A stretch of DNA of 64,000 bases from Allomyces arbusculus (Eukaryota > Blastocladiomycota > Blastocladiomycetes > Blastocladiales > Blastocladiaceae). Location of the stretch: contig JADHYV010000001.1 of NCBI GenBank assembly GCA_027604705.1, positions 976,498 to 1,040,497 on the forward strand. The letters are read 5' to 3'. The notes below the pieces were generated by a model that saw nothing but the letters and a program-made list of their open reading frames with translations, ran no database searches and was not told where the DNA came from. A program made the translations under genes and the position numbers. This document shows positions 44,061 through 53,811 of this stretch, in pieces. How positions within the stretch are numbered: position 1 is the stretch's first letter; the number at the start of each line of letters is the position of its first letter.

Positions 44061-44396
44061 CGTGGTGGAGAAGCGAGAGATTCGGCGAGAGGGCGCGATG
44101 GAGGCGCATCGTCCGAGGAGACATCGTCGGCGAGGTTGATGGTGTAGTGTTGCGCAATATCACAGTTCCGCGTCGTATCGAAGAGCTATGTATATCCAAT
44201 TTGCAGATCCAATCGGGGCCTACGCGAACCATCGCGCGCCATCTCCACCCACGGGAAGCGAGATTGACGGGACGTTTAGCTGGCCTTGGCTGCGTTCTCC
44301 TCCTTGGCAATCTGTTCGCGCAATGGGCCAACCAGCAACAGCAACCCCTGCGTCAGCACGACGTTCCTGACTGACGACAAATGACAGCAACAACGC
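44061..44396. other. convergent intergenic region
   Basis: 336 bp separate the PIG-H stop and the ATP synthase subunit k stop. No gene is seen; presumably two 3' UTRs. Confidence 0.55.
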
Positions 44397-44701
44397 TCAG
44401 CGCACCTCGGCCATGATCGCCTGCAGGAACTGCGACTCCTCGTCGGAGACGGGTGTCGGCGTCGCGGGCGTGGCCGTCTGCGCGGGCGCCGCCTGCTTGG
44501 CGTCACCGCCGCGCGTCGCGTAGACGCCGAGACCGGCCAGACCGGCGAGCGTCATCAAGGAAAGCTGTGGGGGTGCGCGACACGGGGCGTTCATCAGGAG
44601 TGTCCAGGTTGCAGCGATTGAAGCATGGCACGGCGTCGGCGTACGGTCGAGCTCGACACCTTGGCGCCGCCAATCTTGTACATGATCGGACCGCCGGCCA
44701 T
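44397..44701 (-). CDS. ATP19: mitochondrial ATP synthase subunit k (Atp19-like)
   Basis: Two exons (44701-44660, 44564-44397) encode 69 residues. The spliced start MAGGPIMYKIGGAK is followed by LSLMTLAGLAGLGVYATRGG, a single membrane helix, and an Ala/Pro/Thr-rich linker, then DEESQFLQAIMAEVR. Fungal subunit k has the same layout: a YKIxGxxV-like start, one transmembrane helix, and a C-terminal SSxEEExFIQxFL helix. Length agrees. The subunit is an accessory part of the Fo membrane sector involved in dimer formation. The donor (GTGTCG) is weak, but the junction falls exactly where the family pattern continues. The start is 400 bp from the CUL4 start on the other strand, so the two probably share a promoter region. 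Confidence 0.75.
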
Positions 44702-45100
44702 CTTGGAGAATTATTGCAGCGGGTGGGTGCTGGGGGGATAACTTGCAGCACGGCGAGTCTGCGACGTCGAGCTGGTCGACGATTGCTCCTGTTGTTGCCG
44801 GTGCCGAACATGCACGCGCGAAGCGAATGGGCAGGGCACGGCGCGTCCCACGTGCAAGCACGCGCTGTCGAGGAGCCGACGCGATTTGCAGCTTCTCGTT
44901 GCGCTCGTTGCGACAGCCAGCAGCGCTCCCTCCTGCGTCGCGCTGATCGTGCCGACCGCGTTGCCGACGACGCCGACGCCCGCTCGCGCTGCACAGCGGC
45001 GCTGCGTACAGACTCGCGCTGCCGCCAACGCCCGCAAGCAACCGTTCCACCAAGGACACGGCCACTCGCCTGGCCACTCGTGCCCGCCCTCCCCGCCCCG
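44702..45100. other. bidirectional promoter region, ATP19 / CUL4
   Basis: 399 bp separate the two divergent start codons. The CUL4 frame is open through this stretch, so a longer CUL4 N-terminus cannot be excluded, but the sequence is low-complexity and probably untranslated. Confidence 0.45.
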
Positions 45101-48060
45101 ATGCCGCCGGCAGGGCGCCGACCTGCCCGACCCGTACCACCATCGTCCTCGGGTCCTGCTCCTCCCGCACCTGCGTCCTCGTCCGCGAGTCGCTCGTCGC
45201 GTGCACGCCCCGCGATTACCGTCCGCCAGCCGACGCTCGATTACTTTGGCCAGCTCGCTGCAGGCAGCAGCACCGCCAACAGTTCGTCGAACAGGCCGCC
45301 CGCGTTCTCGTCTTCCTCGTCCACCCAATCCCGCAAGCGCTCGCACGACGCGGCCGATCTCTCCACCCACGACGACCGTCCCACGATGCTTCATCAACCG
45401 TCCAGCACCCATGGGAGCCGTTCGTCTGCCTCTGCTCCCGCGCGGCAGGCCGCGCCAGCATCATCGGCGTCGTCACAGCCCGCTGCAGCCGCTACACCGC
45501 GGTCACTGACGTTTGCGCGCCAATCCAACTTCATGCTGGGCCCCAACGGGTCTTCAACTCCGTCGACCACGATGGCGGCAGCAACGCGCCCAGCGCTCGG
45601 CAGCAAGCACTTTGCCAAGAAGTTGGTGATTCGCGACCTGAATATCAAACCGACGCTGCCGCCTGACTTTGAAGCCACGACCTGGTCCAAACTGGCCGCA
45701 GCGATCACGGCCATTTTCGCGCGCCAGCCCGTAGCCGACTCGCTCGAGGAGCTCTACAAGGCGTGCGAGGCGCTATGCAAGCATCATTTCGCGGCCAATG
45801 TCTACTCGCGCGTCGCCGCCGCCATCACCGACCAGGTGCGCGCGTGCTTCACGTCCCTCGCCGCTGTGCCCGACGACGATTTCCTGGCCCCGCTCGTCCG
45901 CGCCTGGACCGACTTCACCGACGCGCTGCTGCTCGTGCGCGCCGTGTTCATGTATCTCGACCGCACCTACGCGCTCCCGCGGCACGAGCGTCCGCTCTAT
46001 GATTTGGGGCTGCACTTGTTTGCGGAGCATGTCATTCTCGCGCACCATTACCAGCTGCGCGACCGTGCTCTAGCAGCTGTTGACCGCGCGCTCGCGTCCG
46101 CACGCGACCTCGAGTCTGTGCCGTCGTCAGAAACCAAGTCGCAGCTCGCCGGCACGGCGGCCCTGTTTCGCGCACTGCATCTCGACGCGCCTGTCCTCTC
46201 GCCACACGTCGTGCGTGAAGTGCGGCAGTCGTTGGCACGTGCGGCGGCGACGGAATTGGCCGTGCAGATGAGCGACCCGGCCGCGTACCTCGACTGGATT
46301 GATGCGGTGCTCGATCGCGAAAAGGTGCTCGCAGAAACGATGGCGCTCGCGGGCGCGGCAGATGTGGACGCGGCGGTGCGGAACGTCGTGATTGCGCAGC
46401 ACGCGGACGTTCTGCTCGCGGGCGTCCCCGCGTGGTTGCTTGACGGCGATGCCGCGGCACTCGCGCGCGTCATGGACCGTCTCGCGTCAGTCAACTTGCT
46501 CGCGCCGCTCGTCGACCAAGTCGGTGCCTGGATCGCCGAACAGGGGTGTGCAATTGTCGAGCGCGAGGCCGCCAAGGCGCGCGGTGCCGCCGTTCCCGCG
46601 ATCGCCGGGCGGCAAGCCGCGTGGCACAATCCGACGGGCACGGTCCCGATGATCGAAGCGCTGCTGGTCTTCAAGCAGCACGTGGACGTCTTGGTCGTGA
46701 GCGCGTTCCGGTCGCACATGGACGTGCAGAACGCGGTCAAATCGGCGCTGCACAAGGCTATGAATGTGGTCAAAAACAAGCCGGCCGAGTGCATGGCCAA
46801 GTACGTTGACGAGCAACTGCGGTCGCGACGCACCGTGGATGAGGCGCGGTTGGAGCAGACGTTGGACCAGGTGCTGCACTTGTTCCGGCATGTGGATGCC
46901 AAGGATACGTTCGAGGCGTTCTACAAGCAGTTGCTCGCGAAGCGGTTGTTGCTTGGGCGCGTCACGTCGATGGATGCGGAAAAGTCGATGGTTGCGCGGT
47001 TGCGCGCTGGTGCGTGTTGATGGTGGACGTGATGAGATTCGCGCGTGGGACTGACGGCGTTTGTGTGTGTAGAGCGCGGCGTACAGTCGACCGAGGCACT
47101 CGACAAGATGTTTGCCGACGTGGAGCTCTCGGACCAGCTGGCCAAAGCCTTCAAGGACTCGCGCTTCGCCGCGCAAATGCCCGGAGGGTACGACTTGTCG
47201 GTGACTGTCTGCCAGAGCTCGGCCTGGCCGACGCTCACGACCACCGTCTCGGCGCTGCACGGCAAGTCGAGCGGCAACGGCCACGACGACGACAAGTCGG
47301 CGCCCAAGCCCATTGGTCGGCTGCCTGAGTTTATGGCGCGTGGGGTCGAGCTCTTCTCACAGTTTTACGCGACGCAATACTCGGGGCGGCAACTCGCGTG
47401 GCAGCACGACATGGACCAGGTCACACTCAAGACGAGTTTCGGCAAGGAACTCGATGTCGCGCTCGTGCAGGCGCTCGTCCTGCTCGAGTTTGCCGACATG
47501 GACGCGCCGCCGCTCTCGTTTACAGAATTACACGCGCGCACAGGGATCGAGCCGGCCGAACTCAAGCGCACGTTGCAGTCGCTCGCGTGTGGGAAAGTGC
47601 GCGTCTTGAAAAAATCGCCGCCGCCGGCACGCGAGTCCGGTGGCGAGATTGCCGACACGGATACGTTTACGCCCGTGGCCAAGCTCGACCAAGTGAAAAA
47701 GTACCGGTTCCGGATCCCTCAAATCATTCCGCGCGAGGTGCAGCAGCAGGACGACGAGCACACGCACGAGCAGGTGGCCGAGGACCGGTCGCTTGCATTG
47801 CAGGCGGCGATTGTGCGCGTCATGAAGGCACGGAAAGTCCTGCCCTACCAGGCGCTGCTGAGTGAAGTGATTTCGCAGTGCAAATTTCCGGTCGAGGTAC
47901 GTTGACACTCTACCGACTTGCTTTCTGCTGGACCGAGGCTAATCGATCGTGGCTCGATTGATAGGCATCCAAGTTCAAGCTGCAGATCGAGGACCTCACG
48001 GAGCGCGAGTTCTTGGAGCGCGACAAGGACCAGCACAATGTATATAGGTATGTGGCCTAA
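45101..48060 (+). CDS. CUL4: cullin 4, scaffold of CRL4 ubiquitin ligases
   Basis: Three exons (45101-47009, 47073-47896, 47965-48060) encode 942 residues. Residues 1-165 are Ser/Ala/Pro-rich and include VRQPTLDYFGQ (residues 41-51), which resembles a PCNA-binding motif. The cullin body starts KKLVIRDLNIKPTLPPDFEATTW and runs through three helical repeats. The cullin homology domain includes VDAKDTFEAFYKQLLAKRLLLG, MPGGYDLSVTVCQSSAWPT and LAWQHDMDQVTLKTSF, which read like CUL4. The C-terminus has IVRVMKARKVLPYQALLSEV, with the neddylation lysine, and ends EREFLERDKDQHNVYRYVA, the canonical cullin end. CUL4 binds DDB1 and RBX1 and targets replication and repair factors. The start is uncertain because the frame is open upstream to 44453; 45101 is a compromise. 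Confidence 0.93.
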
Positions 48061-48343
48061 ACGGGCCGCGTCGCACCGCACCGCACCGCCGCGCCAGAGC
48101 ACGGTTTTCTCGGCGGCATCGAGTTTGCATGCAGTTTGGTTTCGTGTCGAAAGTGGAGCGGTAGGCCTGCTTTGGTCAGCTTGGTTGTGTTTATGGAATC
48201 ACCGGCGTTGTTACCATGTCCTTCCCTGGACTCAGCGAGAGATTCAAGAACATCATTTCGCAACGACATCGGTCGGTAGCCGATAAATACATGTTATAGG
48301 TTTTCCCCAAAACGACATTCATCTCCTCCCACCACCACCACAA

Positions 48344-49152
48344 TCAATACGGCCGCGGAGACCGCGGCCGCTGCTCTGCGGTCCCGTCCTCGCCCGTGAC
48401 CACGGCGCGGTACCGAGCCTCGACGTCGTCCATCAGCTTCTGCAGCGTGTTGACGGCCTCGCGGCGCTTACTGCGCGCAATATCGAACCCAGGAGGGACC
48501 GTGACGCTATCGACCTTGAGCAGCGCCTGCATGAGCCGCTCGCACAGCTCAGCCTTAAGTTTGGCCAGGTCGTTTCGCGGCATCGTCGGCGTGCGCGAAT
48601 TGGTCGCGTTCGCAAACTGGTCGAGGCGCGGGTTCAATGGCTGCAACGTCGTGGCCACCAGGTTCGAGACGGTATCAACAACGGCCTGCTCGCGCGGGTC
48701 CGACGCGACGGTCGCCGAGAGGGACGCTCCCGACGCTGTCGCCGACGACGACGTGCGTGGTGGGACCGCGGCCGCGGAGGATGCTGCCGAGGACGACGCC
48801 GACTCGGTAGTGGATGCAGGCTGCTTGTTGCCAAGCACGAGGATCTTGGCGTCCGAGTGAATCCCGTACTGCGCGAGCGTCGCCGTCATGTCCTTCATGA
48901 TGCCTAGGTCGTCGACCAAAGGTGCCGCCGCCGGCATCAGCACGGCTTTGTCAGATTGGATGAGCGACAGCACCGCCGTGCGCTTGGGGAACTGAACTGC
49001 GTACCGCCGGCGTAGACGAGCCGGATCAACGCCATGGGGAGGTGTGTTGCGTCGGCCGCGGCTTTGACGAGTTCCGCGAGCGGGACCATGCTCAGCGGCC
49101 GGTCGAACACGACCGGGTACCTGTGCTTGCCGTAATGCAGCGAGATGGGCAT
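48344..49152 (-). CDS. UBL-BAG domain co-chaperone (BAG1-like)
   Basis: Two exons (49152-49005, 48945-48344) join in phase, giving 249 residues; the intron is 59 nt. Residues 1 to about 90 are ubiquitin-like: MPISLHYGKHRYPVVF, then LIRLVYAG and, after the junction, DMTATLAQYGIHSDAKILVLG. A Ser/Ala/Thr linker follows. The C-terminal three-helix BAG domain spans about residues 155-235 (VVDTVSNLVATTLQPLNPRL, LAKLKAELCERLMQALLKVDSV, RREAVNTLQKLMDDVEARYRAVV). BAG domains bind the Hsp70 ATPase domain and act as nucleotide-exchange factors; the UBL domain can link Hsp70 clients to the proteasome. The acceptor (CTGACAAAG) lacks a good pyrimidine tract but is the only one that keeps the UBL fold continuous. 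The gene is convergent with CUL4. Confidence 0.88.
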
Positions 49153-49629
49153 CGTGGCAGGCAACAGGGTGGGCTGCGGTGGACTGGGCGGCAATTGGGG
49201 AGCGCGGCCCGTGCGAGCAAGGAGACTAAAACTCTTCGTTTAGCTGGACAGCTTAGTGCGAGTGCAGCAGGTCCCGAACGGGTGTGTGTGCTTGGAATTT
49301 GAGGTCGCGAGCACCGGCGGATTGGGCGGGTCGACAGCGGTCGCAGCGACACGACGTGACTTCATTGGCCAAAATAAATGACGTGGTGCTGGATGGCGAT
49401 GTTGGATGGTTCTCGTTGCTTGTTGTTGTCACTTTTTATTCTGTTCTCCTGCACCATCTCAGCCCAAAATGAATTTTTTAACATTCAAGCGGGGATGGGC
49501 GGTGGAGAGTATGGACTGTCAATGTCGGTAACGATTGAGGTGGGCAAATTGGACGGGAACAGACGAATAAACGTCATTCATTCAATCCACTTCTACTCAA
49601 AACAGACCGCATGCGCCATTGGTCCCGTG
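49153..49629. other. promoter of the BAG gene and 3' flank of the F-box gene
   Basis: 477 bp lie between two minus-strand genes. The part 49380-49600 is A/T-richer and probably the F-box gene's 3' UTR. No gene is seen. Confidence 0.5.
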
Positions 49630-51432
49630 TCAAGCCGTCAAAATCCGTTTCTTCGTACCGCTCCCTTCCTTGCGCGTCATCTGGAAGCGCACCTGCACAC
49701 CTGTACGCACACGCCGCGCTTGATCCAGCCCTCCCGGCGTGACGCGCGTGCACCCGGACACGTCCAGCACACGGAGTCGTGGCAGGTTGGTCACGAGCGC
49801 GAGCAGAACGTCGTCGGCAATGGCGCATCCGCGCAGCTCGAGGTGCCGCAAATCGACCGACACGCCGCGCAAGAGCAGCTTGGCACCATCACTGTCGAGC
49901 AGGTCGCCAAACTGGTTCAGGCACAGCACGCGCAGGCTCGGCAACTTGGCAAAGAGTCCAGCAACATCAGGATTCCGGGTCGCGACAGCCGCGCCGAGAA
50001 GCTGGCACTGCGACAGGTCGAGCACGCGCAAACGTGCGCACGGCGTCGCGTCGCTTGAGAACAGCTGCAGCGCTGTCACGGGGACATTGGCGGCGCCTGG
50101 GATGCGCAAGATCTCGAGCCAATCGTGTGACGTCGTCAACATTGTCCCGAGGTTGTTGCCATCGAGTGCCGGACACGATCCAAATTCGAGTTCGACCAAC
50201 AGAACGCGAGAAAAAAAGCCGACGAGCATGAGTCGGGCCGGATCGGGGCAAGATTCGCCAGCGGCAGTCAAAAACACTCGGCTCAGGTGATCAAGTCGAG
50301 AGAGGGGGAGGTAGCACATTGGATTCAGATGGCGGTTCCCGCGGAGATCAAGGTGTTCGAGCCTAGGGCAGGAAAGAGACAAGGATAACGCGGCCGTTGA
50401 AGAGGACAGGTTGCAGTCGCGCATATCGAGCACGCGAAGGGCGAGAGGGTCCTTGAGCCCGACAAACGCACGACCGGTAATAGACTTGCATTCGGCAACG
50501 CTCAGCGTTTCGAGAGCAGGGATACACGAAAACAGCTTGGCGAGGTCCTCGTCCTCGATACACGTCCCCGACAAGGTCAGTCGGCGCAAATTCGCGCCAA
50601 ACACGGTGCACAGCGTCACGAGGGCCGCACTGGGGACACGCCGATTGTCGGCAAAAGCAAAGTCCACCAGGTCTGGGAAATCACGTCCGAGCCGCGGTTG
50701 CTTAATATGTCCAAACGCGGCGAGCTTTCGCGTGGTTGCGTCGGTCAGGGCTGGTGCCCTGATGTGGAGCGTGCACAGTTTGCCCTTGGCGCGGCGGACC
50801 AACATCTCGACGACGAGACCATTCAGTGCCTTTGCACCTCGCGCCGTTTTCGCGACGAGGGGCAAGTCTTTCCACAACCGCGGCCAGGCACAGGCGACTC
50901 GCCGCCACGCGCGACTCACGCACGCCCACTGCGACCGCGACTGCAGCGGGAGGTACGCGAGAATGCGGAAAAGCAATTCCGAGGGAAACACTGCGACCGG
51001 GTCAAGACATGCGGGAGCAGCTGGCGCCACGTCAGGTGCAGCAGCAGCTTGAACTGATGCAGCTGCGGAAGCAATCGGAGTCGCCAACTGCTCGGTCTTG
51101 CGCCTCGTTGCCCGTCTAAGGTCAGCTTGAGAGCCACTTGTCGATATCGGCGTCGCATTCATAATTGTTGGTGTTGTGGGTGCAGCGTTCGATGGCAATG
51201 GGCGGTCACCATTTGCGGCTCGCTTCTGACGCTCTCGTTCAAGCTGGTGTAGTGGACATTGTGCCATTGACACGAGCGTCAGTCTTGGTCCATTGTTGCA
51301 TGCATTCTTAAGAAGATTGCAAGGACTTGTGGCAGTCCAAGACGAACCCAGGCAATCATTTTTGATGCGTGGACGGTGTTGAAGGGTGACGACTTGATGA
51401 GATGGAGACCTGAGTCGAAACATTCTTGCCAC
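49630..51432 (-). CDS. F-box / leucine-rich-repeat protein
   Basis: One uninterrupted frame encodes 600 residues. An F-box lies at about residues 145-185 (VAVFPSELLFRILAYLPLQSRSQWACVSRAWRRVA, then WPRLWKDLPL), followed by LRRs of the AMN1/SCON type: LRRLTLSGTCIEDEDLAKLFSCIPALETLSVAECKSI, LRVLDMRDCNLSS, LEHLDLRGNRHL, LRVLDLSQCQLL and LRVLDVSGCTRVTPGGL. Such proteins are substrate adaptors of SCF ubiquitin ligases: the F-box binds Skp1 and the LRRs choose the target. The first 55 residues before MAQCPLHQLERERQKR (51267) have no clear function and the true start may be there. The gene is not spliced, unusual for this window. A related, apparently decayed copy lies immediately upstream. Confidence 0.85.
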   Translation of the reverse strand: MARMFRLRSPSHQVVTLQHRPRIKNDCLGSSWTATSPCNLLKNACNNGPRLTLVSMAQCPLHQLERERQKRAANGDRPLPSNAAPTTPTIMNATPISTSGSQADLRRATRRKTEQLATPIASAAASVQAAAAPDVAPAAPACLDPVAVFPSELLFRILAYLPLQSRSQWACVSRAWRRVACAWPRLWKDLPLVAKTARGAKALNGLVVEMLVRRAKGKLCTLHIRAPALTDATTRKLAAFGHIKQPRLGRDFPDLVDFAFADNRRVPSAALVTLCTVFGANLRRLTLSGTCIEDEDLAKLFSCIPALETLSVAECKSITGRAFVGLKDPLALRVLDMRDCNLSSSTAALSLSLSCPRLEHLDLRGNRHLNPMCYLPLSRLDHLSRVFLTAAGESCPDPARLMLVGFFSRVLLVELEFGSCPALDGNNLGTMLTTSHDWLEILRIPGAANVPVTALQLFSSDATPCARLRVLDLSQCQLLGAAVATRNPDVAGLFAKLPSLRVLCLNQFGDLLDSDGAKLLLRGVSVDLRHLELRGCAIADDVLLALVTNLPRLRVLDVSGCTRVTPGGLDQARRVRTGVQVRFQMTRKEGSGTKKRILTA

Positions 51433-51965
51433 TTAGCACCAAAATCTTCTCGTCCCCACCTGCCGACACTACCGATTAATCCTCTCTCCCCCTTCCCTAT
51501 CTCCCTCCGTTCACTTTTTTCCTGTTACCTATCACATTTCCCGTCTTGCTGAGCGACATCAAGCGCACCGCCAAAGATCAACGTCCAGACAAACAGTGAT
51601 GCAGAAAACTGTGGAGACCAGGGCATGAACCTAAAACCGTGCCATGCCAGTAAAAATCATTACAATTTAAGAGAACATATATTTTCATGAAAAATCATGG
51701 GGACAGGCCTGGTAATGCATCCGCTGATAGATTGGGCCAGCATGGGTCGCAATCATTATGCTTCAGGTCGAATCATGTTTGCTTCCAGACCGTGCGCCGT
51801 TTAATTGCTCGGAGTGACGTGAATTTCATCCAAATAATTGCACCGAAACCAAAGTAGTCTGGTCTGGAGGATTCTCAGCACAAACACCTACTTTCCTTGA
51901 ATTCACAGAGGAATGTCCTGCAACCCAAATGACGACCAACAAGACTTTCTCGTCTGCCTCCCCGA
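51433..51965. other. lower-GC spacer
   Basis: This stretch is markedly A/T-richer than most of the window, especially 51640-51840. It probably contains the F-box gene's promoter and the 3' end of the decayed relative upstream. No coding sequence is seen. Confidence 0.5.
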
Positions 51966-52700
51966 TCAAACCGCCGTCTTTTTGTAGCACAATTGCACCT
52001 GACCAGCCCAGTCCCCAAATCCGCGAAGGCGCTTCCGGAGCGCTTTGATGTTGATGCGCGCGCACCCAGAAACGTCAAGCATGTGCAGCCGCAGCTGCCC
52101 TCAACTATGGCAGGCGAGCCATTGTTCCACGCGCTCGCCTTGCACATTTGGAAATGCACGTGCACCAGCGTTCTATGCTTGGCCTGCTTGGCTCCGATGA
52201 CAGCGAATTCGATGACACTCGGGTGAATCGGAAGCTGTCTACAAAACCGCTTTATGTCAGCTGCGAGCTGCACCACCTCATTATTGGTCAGGTGGGGCGC
52301 GTGAACGCAAAATGAGCGCAACTTGCAGCCAGCACACCAAACCATGATTTGGGAAATGGAACACAATGATGACAGCGCAGTCAGGTCAGTTTTCCAGGAT
52401 CACAGTTTTGGCCAAGGAAAGAGCAAGAGAGCAACGTGACAATCAAATATATCCGCACTGTCTGAAACAAGCTTGTGCGCATTGAGCACAACTGCCAAAG
52501 CCCAATGATTATGGCCAAGGTTGATGGGGAAGAGCAACGTCTTGAAACGTGGCCATGAATTGGGTGGAGATTGATACTTTCGATGTGGAAATCTGTGACA
52601 CGGACCGCGTCAGGGGGCTTAACAATCGACCAAGGCGCATGCCAGAAAAGAGAACACACTCGTATCATAGTAAGTGAAAACGTGGATTGCTGTAAGCAAG
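51966..52700 (-). pseudogene. probable decayed F-box/LRR relative
   Basis: The last exon (52094-51966) encodes LRLHMLDVSGCARINIKALR and ends QVQLCYKKTAV at a stop; this parallels the end of the adjacent F-box/LRR gene (LRVLDVSGCTRV, then VQVRFQMTRK). Joined in phase before it (to 52202, donor GTCATC) is LTALSSLC, CKLRSFCVHAPHLTNNEVVQLAADIKRF, an LRR. Farther upstream the same frame continues with FKTLLFPINLGHNHWALAVVL but is broken by a TGA at 52400-52402. Another frame at about 52560-52640 gives VKPPDAVRVTDFHIESINL, like LKDPLALRVLDMRDCNL of the neighbour. No F-box could be found. It may be a pseudogene or a functional gene with introns I cannot place. GC content is low for the window. Confidence 0.45.
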
Positions 52701-53811
52701 GAACTAACCACGCCAGTTGGAAGAGAAATGGCACCATCTTTCTGCCAGTCACAACGCCACATTCATCTCCTTGCAATGTACCCTACACAAGTCACACGGA
52801 CGCCTTCTTCTTGCATGACAGACTGGCGTAACCCAACGCCAGTCACAAGACCTCCCACCATTAACGTTCTGGCAGGAAGACTTGGCCAAGTGTGTGTGCC
52901 TGGCCACACTTCCATGCACCCAAGGCCCACCATGAGCATCGACCCCACGCCCACCATGGACACACCCTCTCATCGCACGCGATGGAGCGCTGCTCCTTGG
53001 ACGCCAGGCAGGCAAGAGCCTTGGCGTGGCAACGCCCACGCGCTTGGCATCCACCTGCAAGAAAATGCGCATTGGTGCGCGAGACTATAGAACCAGCAAC
53101 TCCCCCACACCCCAGGTCACTTTCGCCATCTCCCAGCAGCGCTGTCTCTGCACGCGCTCTCTGCACGCGCTCTGCTGCTGCTGGTGGACTTGTCGCTCAA
53201 CCGCCAACCACCGACACCCTCAGCCACTGACCAATAACATGCTCAAGGCAACCAACAAACAGTCGCTCACAGCGACCAACCACCATCCAACCACCATTTC
53301 GTGCACGCTGCAGCAGCAGCCATGTCAACAACGCACGCATCAAGTCCAATTGATGCTCTGGCTTGACCACTCCAATGACCACCTGCTCGCTCGCACCAGC
53401 ATTGCAATTGTCGTGTTCAAGGGCCTGCTCTTGCATGTAGTGCACATGTGTATGGACCAGGTCTTCCAAGACACCAAGATGCAGTGCTCACGTACGGTTC
53501 TCTTGCATTCTTTTCCATGTGGATGGATGGTTGGATTGAGTGTGAAAATTGAGGCATGCATGAAATTGATCCCTCGATTCTCGTCCAACATTTACAGTGC
53601 ACTGCTGACAGCACTGGAGTCATCACATATCTTGTTCCCCAAAACCCCCATTAAGTAACCCCTTCCTTGCGTGAAGGTTCCTGATCGAGTGTACATTCAC
53701 AGGACCCCATCCTTTTAGGTTTGCTAATCCTAACATGTATTTTGATACATTCTGCGGGGACAACAATGTCTCTTGCTGCGTTCTCCACCCCCTCTGCTGG
53801 TCGCTGCGACG
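52701..53811. other. lower-GC region without a supported gene
   Basis: The longest frame is 53026-53658 on the plus strand (210 codons), rich in Gln, His, Cys and Thr and without a recognisable domain. Minus-strand frames are short. Upstream exons of the decayed LRR gene, or relic DNA, are possible. A local duplication of CTCTGCACGCG occurs near 53146-53166. Confidence 0.4.

Noticed and set aside
44453-45100. Upstream extension of the CUL4 frame to an ATG at 44453
   Set aside because: It would overlap the ATP19 exons on the other strand and consists of low-complexity sequence. I kept 45101 as the start, with uncertainty noted.
52432-52560. FPINLGHNHWALAVV looked like the catalytic-His motif of a Ulp1/C48 SUMO protease, hinting at a transposon
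   Set aside because: The frame continues into leucine-rich-repeat sequence and the ending matches the adjacent F-box/LRR gene; no catalytic Cys or Gln region could be found. Coincidental resemblance is more likely.
53026-53658. 210-codon + strand frame in the low-GC region
   Set aside because: Composition (Gln, His, Cys, Thr runs) and lack of any motif suggest a chance frame.
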